This document shows positions 16,892 to 25,679 of a stretch of 64,000 bases of DNA, piece after piece. Source of the DNA: Clostridiales bacterium (GTDB lineage: Bacteria > Bacillota > Clostridia > Lachnospirales > Bianqueaceae); NCBI GenBank assembly GCA_024689505.1, contig JAILDJ010000177.1, forward strand, positions 31,916 through 95,915, in the 5' to 3' direction. The stretch's first letter is position 1. The number at the start of each line of letters is the position of its first letter. Made by a program: the position numbers and the translations under genes. The notes under the pieces are model-generated. The model was not told the DNA's origin, ran no database searches, and saw nothing but the letters and a program-made list of their open reading frames with translations.

Positions 16892-16898
16892 GACTCGC

Positions 16899-17465
16899 TT
16901 ATCCTCGTCCCAAAAGGAACGCTTTCTGGTTGAGTTCGATGAACCGTGCCGGTACACAGGCTTCGATCGCCTTCTGCCAGCGCTCCACCGGGATCTCGAA
17001 ATAACGGGACAAACGTCCCATCAAAACGATGTTCACTGCTTTGGAAGAACCAGCCTCTTCTGCCAGTGACAGACAGTCCATGGCATCCACCTGGAATCCC
17101 AACGCTTCCAGTTTTTCAATGAGCTCTTCCGGATACTGCTGGGCACCAGTGATGACAGGCATGGGATCGATCTCCTGCGTATTGACAACGATGCGTCCAC
17201 CGGGTCTCAGATACTCTGCGTATCGTGCAGCTTCCAGTTTTTCAAAAGATACGATAACGTCGGCCTCGCCCTTGTCGATGATCGGAGAATAGACCTTTTC
17301 TCCAAAACGCACATACGTTACGACGCTGCCTCCGCGCTGGCTCATGCCATGTACCTCGGATACCTTTACATCGTACCCTTCCTCCAGCAGCAGATGGCCC
17401 AAGAGCTTACTGGCAAGCAAGGACCCCTGGCCGCCGACACCTACGATCATGATATTCTTAGTCAT
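16899..17465 (-). CDS. iorB: Indolepyruvate:ferredoxin oxidoreductase, beta subunit
   Basis: 188 residues. The nucleotide-loop-like GVGGQGSLLASKLLG at about residue 8 and VHGMSQRGGSVVTYVRFG are the hallmark of the gamma/beta-type 2-oxoacid:ferredoxin oxidoreductase domain of IorB. With IorA it oxidatively decarboxylates aryl pyruvates from Trp, Phe and Tyr to aryl-acetyl-CoA, reducing ferredoxin in the cytoplasm under anoxia. The ATG lies eight bases inside iorA, which is classic coupling of the two subunits. It is the last gene of the yerC-iorA-iorB operon. Confidence 0.93.
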   Translation of the reverse strand: MTKNIMIVGVGGQGSLLASKLLGHLLLEEGYDVKVSEVHGMSQRGGSVVTYVRFGEKVYSPIIDKGEADVIVSFEKLEAARYAEYLRPGGRIVVNTQEIDPMPVITGAQQYPEELIEKLEALGFQVDAMDCLSLAEEAGSSKAVNIVLMGRLSRYFEIPVERWQKAIEACVPARFIELNQKAFLLGRG

Positions 17466-19197
17466 TGTCTGTCCCTCCTAACGCTCCGAACCGGCACAGC
17501 TGGCTGCAGACACCGCAGCCGACGCACAAGGTCGCATCTATGACCGCTTTGCCTTCTTTGATGCTGATGGCAGGACATCCCAGGCGCATGCAGGACTTGC
17601 AGCCGATGCACTTATTGGTATCGACTTTCAGTGGCGGGTTGTGTTTCACATATTTCAACAATGCGCAAGGTCTGCGGCTGATGATGACAGAAGCTTCTTC
17701 CGCCGCCAGCTCTTCCGTGATGGCGGTGTCGCAGGCAGCCAGATCATAAGGATCGACCACGCGGACCCGGGTAAAGCCCATAGCCTTGCAAAGCGCTTCC
17801 AGATCGATCTTTCCGGCCGGATCGCCCTTGATGTTGTATCCGGTCGTAGGATTCTGCTGATGACCAGTCATACCGGTGATGGAATTATCCAGGATGATGA
17901 CTGTGGAATTGCTCTGGTTGTATGCTACATTGGCTAAACCAGTCATTCCGGAATGCATGAAGGTGGAATCCCCGATGACGGCGACTGTCTTGCCCTCCGA
18001 TGCCTGTCCCAGAGCCTTGTTGAAGCCATGGACCGCATTGATGGACGCGCCCATGCAGAGGGTCATTTCCATGGCGTTCAAAGGCGCGGCCGCACCCAGG
18101 GTATAACAGCCGATATCACCCAGCACGGTGATTTTATGCTTCGCCAGCGTGAAGAACAGCCCGCGGTGCGGACATCCGGCGCACATGACCGGCGGACGGA
18201 TGGGCAATGCTTCCGCAAGACCTTTGTACGGCGGCACAGTGCCCCCTAAACGCTCTGCAAGCAGATTCTGGGAATATTCCCCACAGATCGGCAGAAGGTC
18301 CTTGCCGTGGACCTGAAGGCCCATAGCACGCACCTGATCCTCGATGATCGGATCCAGTTCTTCCACGACGATAAGCTGCTCGCAGGCCTCTGCCAACTGA
18401 CGGATCTTCTGCTCCGGCAGCGGATGGACCATTCCCAGTTTCAGGATGCTGACACTGTCGCCGAAAACTTCTTTCACATACTGATAGGAAGTTGAAGACG
18501 TGATGATACCCATCTTCGTTCCGCCCATCTCCAGACGGTTCAGATCCGTGGTCTCCGCGAAGGCCTTCAGCTTCAAAGTACGCTCTTCCACGAAGGGATG
18601 GCGGCGGATGGCATTGGCCGGAGACATGACGTATTTGGCGATATTCTTTACATATGGCTTCGGTTCCGGAACGATGCGCTCTCCCGTCTCGACTACGCTC
18701 TGGGAATGGGCCACGCGGGTGCACATCTTGACAAGCACCGGTGTATCGAAGGTTTCAGAGATCTCATAGGCTTTGAACGCGAAGGCATACGCCTCTTCAG
18801 AATCTGATGGTTCCAGCATGGGGATCTTTGCGGCGACGGCATAGTGGCGCGAATCCTGCTCGTTCTGCGAAGAATGCATACCCGCATCATCAGCGACGCA
18901 GATGACGAGACCACCATTGACGCCTGTATAAGAACAAGTGAACAAAGGATCGGCCGCCACGTTCAAACCGACGTGCTTCATGCCGCAGAAACTGCGTTTG
19001 CCGGCCAGAGCCGCGCCGAACGCCGTTTCCATCGCGACCTTTTCATTGGGCGCCCACTCACTGTAGACTTCATCGAATTTCGCCAGTTCTTCGGTGACCT
19101 CGGTACTCGGGGTACCCGGATAACTGGAAACGACGCTGACGCCTGCTTCGTACAGTCCGCGGGCCAGCGCTTTATTACCTAAGAGTAATTGCTTCAT
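17458..19197 (-). CDS. iorA: Indolepyruvate:ferredoxin oxidoreductase, alpha subunit
   Basis: 579 residues. The N-terminal pyrimidine-binding domain includes VSSYPGTPSTEVTEEL. The C-terminal half has the TPP-binding domain (GDIGCYTLGAAAPL and GDSTFMHSGMTGL, with the metal site in DNSITGMTGHQ). Two [4Fe-4S] ferredoxin motifs close the protein, CIGCKSCMRLGCP (about residue 530) and CVGCGVCSQLC (about 558). It is slightly shorter than many IorA proteins, but all key parts are present. Its ATG overlaps the yerC stop (ATGA) and its end overlaps iorB. Role: aromatic 2-oxoacid oxidation to aryl-acetyl-CoA, feeding ATP synthesis or redox balance. Confidence 0.95.
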   Translation of the reverse strand: MKQLLLGNKALARGLYEAGVSVVSSYPGTPSTEVTEELAKFDEVYSEWAPNEKVAMETAFGAALAGKRSFCGMKHVGLNVAADPLFTCSYTGVNGGLVICVADDAGMHSSQNEQDSRHYAVAAKIPMLEPSDSEEAYAFAFKAYEISETFDTPVLVKMCTRVAHSQSVVETGERIVPEPKPYVKNIAKYVMSPANAIRRHPFVEERTLKLKAFAETTDLNRLEMGGTKMGIITSSTSYQYVKEVFGDSVSILKLGMVHPLPEQKIRQLAEACEQLIVVEELDPIIEDQVRAMGLQVHGKDLLPICGEYSQNLLAERLGGTVPPYKGLAEALPIRPPVMCAGCPHRGLFFTLAKHKITVLGDIGCYTLGAAAPLNAMEMTLCMGASINAVHGFNKALGQASEGKTVAVIGDSTFMHSGMTGLANVAYNQSNSTVIILDNSITGMTGHQQNPTTGYNIKGDPAGKIDLEALCKAMGFTRVRVVDPYDLAACDTAITEELAAEEASVIISRRPCALLKYVKHNPPLKVDTNKCIGCKSCMRLGCPAISIKEGKAVIDATLCVGCGVCSQLCRFGALGGTDND

Positions 19198-19511
19198 TCT
19201 GTTTCTTCCTTGCTTTCAGATTCCATTGCCTGCATACGGTCGAGCACTTCCCCGATGCAGCCGGTGCCATAATTGAGCATCCGGTTGACACGGCTGATCG
19301 TTGCCGAGCTGGCATTGGTTTTTTCTTTGATCTCAGTATAAACGCGGTTTTGGTGCAGCATGCTTGCTACTTCAAATCGCTGTTCGATGGAATTAAGTTC
19401 TGTCATGGCACAAAGATCCTCAAAGAAACGGCGGCACTCCTCCACGGACTGCAGCGTAAGGATCGCTTTATACATGGCATCATCATGCGTTTTCACGACG
19501 GGTCTTGGCAT
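19194..19511 (-). CDS. TrpR-like regulator, YerC/YecD family
   Basis: 105 residues forming the all-helical YerC/YecD fold, related to the Trp repressor. LNSIEQRFEVASMLHQNRVYTEIKEKT is followed by the recognition-helix stretch NASSATISRVNRMLNYG, which closely follows the TrpR helix-turn-helix. The N-terminus (DAMYKAILTLQS) and the Cys in ECRRFFEDLC are typical. It is first in the operon and overlaps iorA by ATGA, so it may sense an aromatic amino acid and autoregulate the aromatic-oxidation operon. That function is inferred from family and context. An AGGAGG site precedes the start. Confidence 0.88.
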   Translation of the reverse strand: MPRPVVKTHDDAMYKAILTLQSVEECRRFFEDLCAMTELNSIEQRFEVASMLHQNRVYTEIKEKTNASSATISRVNRMLNYGTGCIGEVLDRMQAMESESKEETE

Positions 19512-19549
19512 TTCGTTAAAAACCTCCTGATTTTTTACATTCCGCCTCT

Positions 19550-19578
19550 ATTTTACCATCAAATAATGAAATAGTAAA
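19550..19578 (-). promoter_or_regulatory. Promoter of the yerC-iorAB operon
   Basis: On the minus strand TTTACT (19573-19578), 17 bp, then TAAAAT (19550-19555), 38 bases before the ATG. It diverges from the GH36 promoter. Confidence 0.6.
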
Positions 19579-19628
19579 GAAAAATAATTCAATGCTTTAA
19601 ACTATAGAAAAACCGGCCTCAAATCCAC

Positions 19629-19657
19629 TTGACGGCTTGATTTCGGGTCAGTATAAT
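19629..19657 (+). promoter_or_regulatory. Strong promoter of the GH36 gene
   Basis: TTGACG (19629-19634), 17 bp, then a perfect TATAAT (19652-19657), giving a leader of about 40 bases. Confidence 0.85.
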
Positions 19658-19703
19658 GATTTCGAATGAACCTGCTGTGCAGGCTGACACAAGGAGATAC
19701 ACT

Positions 19704-21887
19704 ATGAGCATTTTCTTTAATGAATCGACTCGTTCTTTCCGTCTGGATGCAAAGGATACGTCGTATATGATCCAGATCCTGGGCCAGGAAGGGATCCTGC
19801 TGCATGCCTATTGGGGCAAACGGCTGCCCGATTCGGCGGCCTTGTATCCCGTCGGTCCTTATCCGGCACCGGAAACCTTCGAACGCGAACGTGTGACCAT
19901 CATGGACATCATGCCATTGGAATATCCGACCGAAGACATCGGTGATTTCCGTGAAAGCGCCTTCTCCGTTCTGACGGAAGGCGGTCATGAAGCCGTCGCG
20001 TTGGTCTATCGTTCCCATACGATCATAAAAGGCAAACCCCAGCTTGCCGGTCTGCCTGCTACTTTTGGTACGGAGGATGATTGCGAGACACTGGAGATCC
20101 TGACAGAGGATCCGCTGCTTGGCCTCACCGCCAAACTGCGCTACACCGTGTTTGAAGATCTGGACGTGATCACCCGCAGTGCAGAGATCTGCAACGAAGG
20201 CACCGCTCCTGTCCGTTTGACCCGCGCTTTGTCTGCCTGTGTGGACTTCGATCGTGATGATCTGGATATGGTCACTTTGTATGGTGGTTGGGCCCGTGAG
20301 AACAATGCGCAGCGTATTCCTGTCCATCATGGAAAGCAAAGTGTTGAATCTGCCCGCGGTGAATCCAGCAACGCTTACAATCCGTTCATGGCCTTGATGG
20401 CACATGATGCTTCCGAGGACCACGGCACCGTGTATGGTTTCAGTTTCGTCTACTCCGGCAACTTCACCGCCTCTGCTCAATTGGATCAATATGGGCATAC
20501 CCGTGCATTGATGGGCATCAGCCCGCAGCACTTCGGATGGAAGTTAGCACCTGGCGCCTCCTTCCAGACTCCGGAAGTCGTGCTGGTACATTCCGATACC
20601 GGTCTGGGCAAAATGACCCGTACCTTCCATGATCTGTACCGCCAGCACCTGATCCGCGGCAAATACGCCCATGCGCTGCGTCCTGTCCTGATCAATAACT
20701 GGGAAGCCACCTATTTCGATTTCAATACCGAGAAGCTGCTGGAGATCGCACGTCTGGCGGCGGCGCAAGGGATCGAACTGTTCGTCATGGATGATGGATG
20801 GTTCGGTGCCCGCCGCAGCGACAATGCCGGTCTTGGCGACTGGTATGTATGTGAAGATGTATTGCCCGGCGGTCTGAAGCCTCTGGTCGATGGCATCAAC
20901 AAACTGGGCATGAAATTCGGTATCTGGATCGAACCGGAAATGGTCAATGAGGATTCCGACCTGTTCCGTGCACATCCGGATTATGCTATCCAGATCCCGG
21001 ACCGCAGACGCGGCTTAAAACGCAACCAGCTGGTCCTGGATTTCTCCCGCAAAGAAGTCGTGGACTATGTGTATGGCATGATCTCCAAAGTCCTGGCCAG
21101 CGCCAACGTAGAATATGTCAAATGGGATATGAACCGTACGCTGACCAACCTGGGTTCCTTCGCGCTCCCGGCGGATCAGCAGCAGGAACTGGAACACCGG
21201 TACATGCTCGGGGTCTACGATATGCAGAACCGTCTGACCACGGACTTCCCGAATATCCTGCTGGAGAACTGTTCCAGCGGCGGCGCCAGATTCGATGCCG
21301 GTATGCTCTACTATAGCCCGCAGATCTGGACCTCTGACAATACCGACGCGATCGCCCGTCTGAAGATCCAGGCAGGAACCGCTCTGGCCTATCCTCTGTC
21401 CGCGATCGATGCCAACATCAGCATCGTACCGAACCATCAGACCGGCCGTGTGACCCCGTTCTCGACCCGCGGCCATGTCGCCATGTGCGGCACCTTCGGA
21501 TACCAGCTGGATATCACAAAGCTCAATGAAGAAGAACTGGCCATGATCCCGCAGCAGGTCGAGGATTATCACAAGTATAATCCTTTGGTCACCACCGGAG
21601 ATTATTACCGCCTGCACGATATCTTCGTCAAGGATAGCTGGGACAGCTGGATGGTCGTGGCGAAAGACAAGAGTGAAGCCTTGGTCACCTACGTCAACAT
21701 CTCTTCTCAAGGTGGCGATGCCGTCGTCAACAAGGTACGACTTAAAGGTCTGGATCCCATGGCGTTCTACCGCATCGACGGAACGGAGGTCATTGTTTCC
21801 GGCCAGATGCTGATGGAAAGCGGCATGTATGTCGAGCTTCCACGCGTGGACTATGCCTCCGCTATGGTGCATCTGACACGCATGTGA
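19704..21887 (+). CDS. GH36 alpha-galactosidase
   Basis: 727 residues from ATG 19704, preceded by AAGGAGAT. The typical GH36 layout is an N-terminal beta-supersandwich, a central TIM barrel and a small C-terminal beta domain. Barrel signatures are VMDDGWFGAR, FGIWIEPEMV, the nucleophile Asp in YVKWDMNR (about residue 475), LENCSSGGARFDAGML, and the acid/base Asp in TSDNTDAI (about 545). It hydrolyses terminal alpha-galactose from raffinose-family or host glycans. No signal peptide is present, so it is cytoplasmic. It is monocistronic, with a strong promoter and terminator. Heavy use of preferred codons (GGT, CGT, CTG) suggests high expression. Confidence 0.95.
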   Translation: MSIFFNESTRSFRLDAKDTSYMIQILGQEGILLHAYWGKRLPDSAALYPVGPYPAPETFERERVTIMDIMPLEYPTEDIGDFRESAFSVLTEGGHEAVALVYRSHTIIKGKPQLAGLPATFGTEDDCETLEILTEDPLLGLTAKLRYTVFEDLDVITRSAEICNEGTAPVRLTRALSACVDFDRDDLDMVTLYGGWARENNAQRIPVHHGKQSVESARGESSNAYNPFMALMAHDASEDHGTVYGFSFVYSGNFTASAQLDQYGHTRALMGISPQHFGWKLAPGASFQTPEVVLVHSDTGLGKMTRTFHDLYRQHLIRGKYAHALRPVLINNWEATYFDFNTEKLLEIARLAAAQGIELFVMDDGWFGARRSDNAGLGDWYVCEDVLPGGLKPLVDGINKLGMKFGIWIEPEMVNEDSDLFRAHPDYAIQIPDRRRGLKRNQLVLDFSRKEVVDYVYGMISKVLASANVEYVKWDMNRTLTNLGSFALPADQQQELEHRYMLGVYDMQNRLTTDFPNILLENCSSGGARFDAGMLYYSPQIWTSDNTDAIARLKIQAGTALAYPLSAIDANISIVPNHQTGRVTPFSTRGHVAMCGTFGYQLDITKLNEEELAMIPQQVEDYHKYNPLVTTGDYYRLHDIFVKDSWDSWMVVAKDKSEALVTYVNISSQGGDAVVNKVRLKGLDPMAFYRIDGTEVIVSGQMLMESGMYVELPRVDYASAMVHLTRM

Positions 21888-21904
21888 ACCATTTACTCAA
21901 AACG

Positions 21905-21936
21905 AAAAAAGGAGTCTTTCAAGACTCCTTTTTTTT
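21905..21936. terminator. Intrinsic terminator between GH36 and the NHLM operon
   Basis: AAAAAAGGAGTC and GACTCCTTTTTT form a strong stem with T-runs on both strands. It also contains the last codons and stop of the convergent HExxH gene. Confidence 0.88.
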
Positions 21937-22749
21937 GTACAGCAAAGGGATCAAACCCAATGGATCCTCCCCTTTGTACACATCTATGATCTTCTTGTAT
22001 TGCATCATTGTGTTGCTTACCCAAGCTGCCATCGTCTCCGGGTCGTCCGTGTAGTTTTCCAGACGTCCGCCCACATAGCGTCCCCCTTGGATCCCAAGGA
22101 ACAGGCTTTCCAGTTCCGGATCGAAACATCCAAAGGCAGCGTATAGTCCCACCATGTCGGCGATCAGCTCATCCCGCACTGCATCCACGTCATCCGGATA
22201 CAAACGCCGGCATATCACGTGTGTGATCTCATGGTACCTGCGGATCGTGTCGGAATGCAGGATCCAATCCTCTTCTGAACACCCCGCCGCCACGGCGTCC
22301 ACATCACTGTAGGGCCCTCGGGACAGAACGATCAGTTGGTCGACATAATTTCCTTTATTTGCAGTGAAGCGTTTGAACTCTGCGTTTTGTTCTTCTTCAG
22401 GGAATTGTGCCAGATGCGCATGGATCCTGGGCCAGTTGAACACCTGCAGCATAGCGGCTCCCTGGCTCCGGGGGATCTGAACGTCAGGTCCGTTTTTGGC
22501 TGCCATAAAGCCGCGCATGACCCGTTCGAAATCCTGCCGGTTTCCCAGTGTTGCCAAACAGATCGGACCGGCCGGCGTGTCTGTGATCTCAAGGCGGTCC
22601 ATAGGATCTCCATGATAGTGGTCCAGTTCTTGAGACTTCGGCATATCACCACGCAGAACCACATTGCGGTACGCTGCCTGCTCATCCTTGTCCGGGTCCA
22701 GATACAGCAGCGGATACTGTGCTGCCAATCTTTCGATCACTGTGCTCAT
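21919..22749 (-). CDS. HExxH-motif putative metalloprotein, last gene of the NHLM operon
   Basis: 276 residues, family not recognised. Residues 173-177 read HEITH within RRYHEITHVICRRLYPD, and a Glu/Asp-rich helix (RDELIADMVGLYAAF, E194) lies 17 residues later. That is the spacing expected for a third zinc ligand in gluzincin-type metallopeptidases. No signal peptide or membrane segment is seen. The start overlaps the candidate leader-peptide gene by ATGA, so it is made with that peptide. It could be a leader peptidase, a peptide-modifying enzyme or an immunity-type protein; the sequence cannot decide. The coding region ends inside the shared terminator hairpin. Confidence 0.65.
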   Translation of the reverse strand: MSTVIERLAAQYPLLYLDPDKDEQAAYRNVVLRGDMPKSQELDHYHGDPMDRLEITDTPAGPICLATLGNRQDFERVMRGFMAAKNGPDVQIPRSQGAAMLQVFNWPRIHAHLAQFPEEEQNAEFKRFTANKGNYVDQLIVLSRGPYSDVDAVAAGCSEEDWILHSDTIRRYHEITHVICRRLYPDDVDAVRDELIADMVGLYAAFGCFDPELESLFLGIQGGRYVGGRLENYTDDPETMAAWVSNTMMQYKKIIDVYKGEDPLGLIPLLYKKKES

Positions 22750-22967
22750 ACTCTTTTCGTACCTGAAAGATCCGGTCCTGTATGATCTGCCTGGATCTCT
22801 TCCGGAAAGACCGTCACGCCGCCGGCGGCCATATCAAGATCTTCCAGATCCAGTTCTTCTGTCATCTGCTCCATCAGCCGCCTTTTCAGTTTCTGTTTAT
22901 GGCCAGGATTCGGAAACGCAGTGTTTCTGATCAGATCTTCCACGTCTTTTTCACTTCGTGCTTTCAT
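22746..22967 (-). CDS. Candidate GG-leader peptide precursor of the NHLM operon
   Basis: 73 residues. Residues 1-50 look like an export leader: a helical, charged stretch with NTAFPNPGHKQKLKRRL, then EELDLEDLDMAAGG, ending in a double Gly as cleaved by C39 peptidases. The predicted core, residues 51-73, starts VTVFPEEIQ, has no Cys, four Ser/Thr and a net acidic charge, which is unlike typical cationic bacteriocins. It lies between the sigma factor and the HExxH gene and shares ATGA with the latter. Alternatives are an anti-sigma factor, given its place right after the sigma gene, or a secreted signal. The leader call rests on motif and context. Confidence 0.6.
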   Translation of the reverse strand: MKARSEKDVEDLIRNTAFPNPGHKQKLKRRLMEQMTEELDLEDLDMAAGGVTVFPEEIQADHTGPDLSGTKRV

Positions 22968-23012
22968 GGCACACCTCCCATCCGATCTATACTTACCCTA
23001 ATGATTTTCGTC

Positions 23013-23468
23013 CTATATACAATCCGGCACATGGACGATCTCAGCGATCTCAGAAAACTTAAGTTCCATGACACAGCGCATGTTGAGCAATTCTCGGTCT
23101 TCCGGATCCAGCTGCACATATAATCGCATCACTATGTCAGAATCCATGATCTGATCGGTGAAATCTCCGTTCGGGTCTGCCTGCTGCCATTCTTCCGGAA
23201 GATCTGTCCGTTTGGCATAGGCTGCTGATCGCATCAGATTGACCGCCTGATTGTGACAGATCCTGGTCAGCCAGGTCCGCATGGAAGCTTTCCCGGCGTC
23301 GTATCTGCTGAAGTTTGTATATGCTTTGACAAACGTTTCCGCAGTGACGTCTTCCGCATCCTGCTTGTTCATCAGCAGCATGAGCGCATACTTGTATATG
23401 CTGTCATAATATGTGTCGTAAACATCGATAAAATTCTCCCCTTCATACGGTCGACCTAAATCTCTCAC
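23013..23468 (-). CDS. Sigma-70 family (ECF-like) sigma factor, probably frameshifted near its C-terminus
   Basis: 151 residues from GTG 23468, which overlaps the upstream ABC gene by GTGA. Region 2 is clear (YDSIYKYALMLLMNKQDAEDVTAETFVKAY, then MRTWLTRICHNQAVNLMR). Region 4 begins LDPEDRELLNMRCVMELKFSEIAEI but stops at VHVPDCI, so the DNA-recognition helix is missing. Shifting frame here continues RIVYRTKIIRVSIDRM and ends at a TGA (22964-22966) that overlaps the next gene by ATGA. That matches the coupling seen at the other sigma and leader-gene junctions. A recent frameshift, sequencing error or programmed shift would explain this. If intact, it would direct RNA polymerase to its own regulon. 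Confidence 0.82.
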   Translation of the reverse strand: MRDLGRPYEGENFIDVYDTYYDSIYKYALMLLMNKQDAEDVTAETFVKAYTNFSRYDAGKASMRTWLTRICHNQAVNLMRSAAYAKRTDLPEEWQQADPNGDFTDQIMDSDIVMRLYVQLDPEDRELLNMRCVMELKFSEIAEIVHVPDCI

Positions 23469-25669
23469 GCTGGTTGCTCCTGCGTATTTGTATCCAGTCT
23501 CTGCCTTTCTACAAGATCAGCGAAGAACCCACCTTTGGCGATCAGTTCTTCGTACGTCCCCTCTTCTGTAATATGGCCTCCATCCAATACCAGGATGCGA
23601 TCGCAATGACGGATCGTTGAAAGCCGGTGCGCGATGATCACACGGGTGCAGCCCATCGCATCCAGCGCTTCCGAGACCTGTCGCTGCGTCTTATTGTCCA
23701 AGGCGGAAGTCGCCTCATCGAAGATCAGCATCTTGGGTTTCGGCGCGATCGCACGGGCGATCATGATACGCTGCCGCTGGCCGCCGGATATGCCTCCTTG
23801 TCCCTCGGAGATCATCGTATGCATCCCCATGGGCATGCGTCGGATATCCGCAGCGATGCCGGCCTTTTCCGCCGCTTCCCAGGCATCATCCAAGGTCAGC
23901 TCCGGCGCGGAGATCACGATATTGGAATAGATGTCGCCCAGGAAAAGACCTGCATCCTGTGTCACTGTACCGATCTTCTTGCGCAGCGATGGCCGGTCGA
24001 GTCGTTCCAGATCTTTTCCATCATAATAGACAGCGCCGCGCTCCGGTTTTTCAAAACCGAGCATCAGACGGACCAGCGTGGATTTGCCGCAGCCGGTTTT
24101 GCCCACTACAGCAACATATTCGCCGGGTCGGATCTTCAACGACAGGTCGTTCAGGATATACGGCCCATCCTCGCTATAGCGGAACGTTACATGATTCAGT
24201 TCGATCGCGCCGGAGATCGCCGTAACGATCTCTTTATTCTCTGCCGTCTCCGGTTCTGTTTTCAGGAAAGGCTCCGCCATCTCCAGGATCGGCTTGATCC
24301 TGGCCGCGGACAGTGCGATGCCTGAGACGGACATGAAAGCGCCCATCAGCATACCATATGCCGCGGTGAATGCAAAATACGATGACTGTCCGATCTGACT
24401 TTTGACCGCTATATAATACATAACGATCGTAGATACGAGACTGATCGCTGTAGAAATCACACTGTTGATCCTGATGAACATCGGCGGACTGTACGTAAGC
24501 TCAGCCCCTTGTGTGAACAGGTCCAGCCATTTGGCAAAGACACGCTTCTCCGCTCCCGCAAGCTTGATCTTCCGCACACCGGTGATCAAAGAGAATGTCA
24601 TGCCAGATTCAGCCGCTGAAAGCTCCATTTGTCTCCGACTCAGCCGGATCTGCACCAGGGCTGAAACGATAGAGAAGCACACTGTGACCAACACGATGAT
24701 GATAGACGGTATCACCAATGACGGGGCGAAATGAAAGATCTGCGATACGTACAGAAGCGAAGTGATGGATGTCAGGCCTGTCGACATGACCATGCTCAAC
24801 AGCATATTACAAAGCTGATTGACCGACATGGCGCGGCTCTTCAATTCACCGGGACTGTACTGGCGGAAAAAGCTGGCCGGCAGAGCCATCAGACGCGCCA
24901 TCATAGAGGCCTGTACGCCAAGAGACGTTTTGGTCGTGAGCCGGTTTTCCAGAAGGCTCCGCGTACTGCCGATGAGCTGCGAGGATAAAGATACACAGAT
25001 CATACAAACGGAGATCGCGATCAAGGCACTGGTCCGGCCGCTGGCCAAAACGGGACCCGTCAAAGCTTTTGTGATCCTTGGCGTAAACATGCCGACCACC
25101 GTGACCGCAATCGTCGCCGCGACGATCAAAATGATATCGCTCATGGAAACGCAGCGTTTCATGTACAACAGAAGATCCGGTATCCTCAGGGATTTCTGCG
25201 GCAAAGGGCGATAGAAGCAGACAGCTTCCCGCTCAAAAAGCCCTTCTGTCTTTTTATTGACTCTGGTTTTGCGGCCGGTCTTCGGATCGTTGAAGACATA
25301 CCCCGCGAAAGTACCGGGCAGCAATGTGACCGGCAGCCCCTCTTCCTTCGTAAAGGCCAGGATCGGGCCATACGCATCCTTGTACCAGCCTTCCGTGAGT
25401 TCGATCGCACGACGCATCAGTCCATGCGGCCGCAGACAGTAATCCAGCTGCTCATCCACTTCCTTGATGGAATCCGGCAGTTCTACTGTCTTGCAATGAT
25501 AATACTTCAATATTTCATCGATCGCACCCTTGGTCATGATCCGTTCATCGGCGAATTTCTCCGCCATGCGGTGGCCCATCACGACGCCTGCCACACGGAT
25601 GAACGAATCCTCCAGTAGCTGTTGATCGGCATTACGCCGCTCCTCGATCTGATTCTCAAACCAACCCAT
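23465..25669 (-). CDS. NHLM/NHLP-type peptide export ABC transporter (permease/ATPase, no functional peptidase)
   Basis: 734 residues. An N-terminal soluble domain of about 160 residues, without C39 catalytic residues, is followed by a six-helix ABC exporter membrane domain (about 175-445) and an ATPase: Walker A GKTGCGKST (about 528), signature ISGGQRQR, Walker B MLIFDEATSALD, and H-loop IIAHRLSTI. This is the second-transporter architecture of NHLM systems, where it partners the C39-containing ABC protein as a heterodimer or companion. It starts ten bases after that gene and overlaps the sigma gene by four bases. Confidence 0.88.
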   Translation of the reverse strand: MGWFENQIEERRNADQQLLEDSFIRVAGVVMGHRMAEKFADERIMTKGAIDEILKYYHCKTVELPDSIKEVDEQLDYCLRPHGLMRRAIELTEGWYKDAYGPILAFTKEEGLPVTLLPGTFAGYVFNDPKTGRKTRVNKKTEGLFEREAVCFYRPLPQKSLRIPDLLLYMKRCVSMSDIILIVAATIAVTVVGMFTPRITKALTGPVLASGRTSALIAISVCMICVSLSSQLIGSTRSLLENRLTTKTSLGVQASMMARLMALPASFFRQYSPGELKSRAMSVNQLCNMLLSMVMSTGLTSITSLLYVSQIFHFAPSLVIPSIIIVLVTVCFSIVSALVQIRLSRRQMELSAAESGMTFSLITGVRKIKLAGAEKRVFAKWLDLFTQGAELTYSPPMFIRINSVISTAISLVSTIVMYYIAVKSQIGQSSYFAFTAAYGMLMGAFMSVSGIALSAARIKPILEMAEPFLKTEPETAENKEIVTAISGAIELNHVTFRYSEDGPYILNDLSLKIRPGEYVAVVGKTGCGKSTLVRLMLGFEKPERGAVYYDGKDLERLDRPSLRKKIGTVTQDAGLFLGDIYSNIVISAPELTLDDAWEAAEKAGIAADIRRMPMGMHTMISEGQGGISGGQRQRIMIARAIAPKPKMLIFDEATSALDNKTQRQVSEALDAMGCTRVIIAHRLSTIRHCDRILVLDGGHITEEGTYEELIAKGGFFADLVERQRLDTNTQEQPA

Positions 25670-25679
25670 AGGACCCCTC

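Noticed and set aside
23013..23468. Short sigma factor as a normal variant without region 4.2
   Set aside because: The neighbouring frame continues with a plausible region 4.2 and ends in an ATGA overlap with the next gene, so a frameshift is the better explanation, though not proven.
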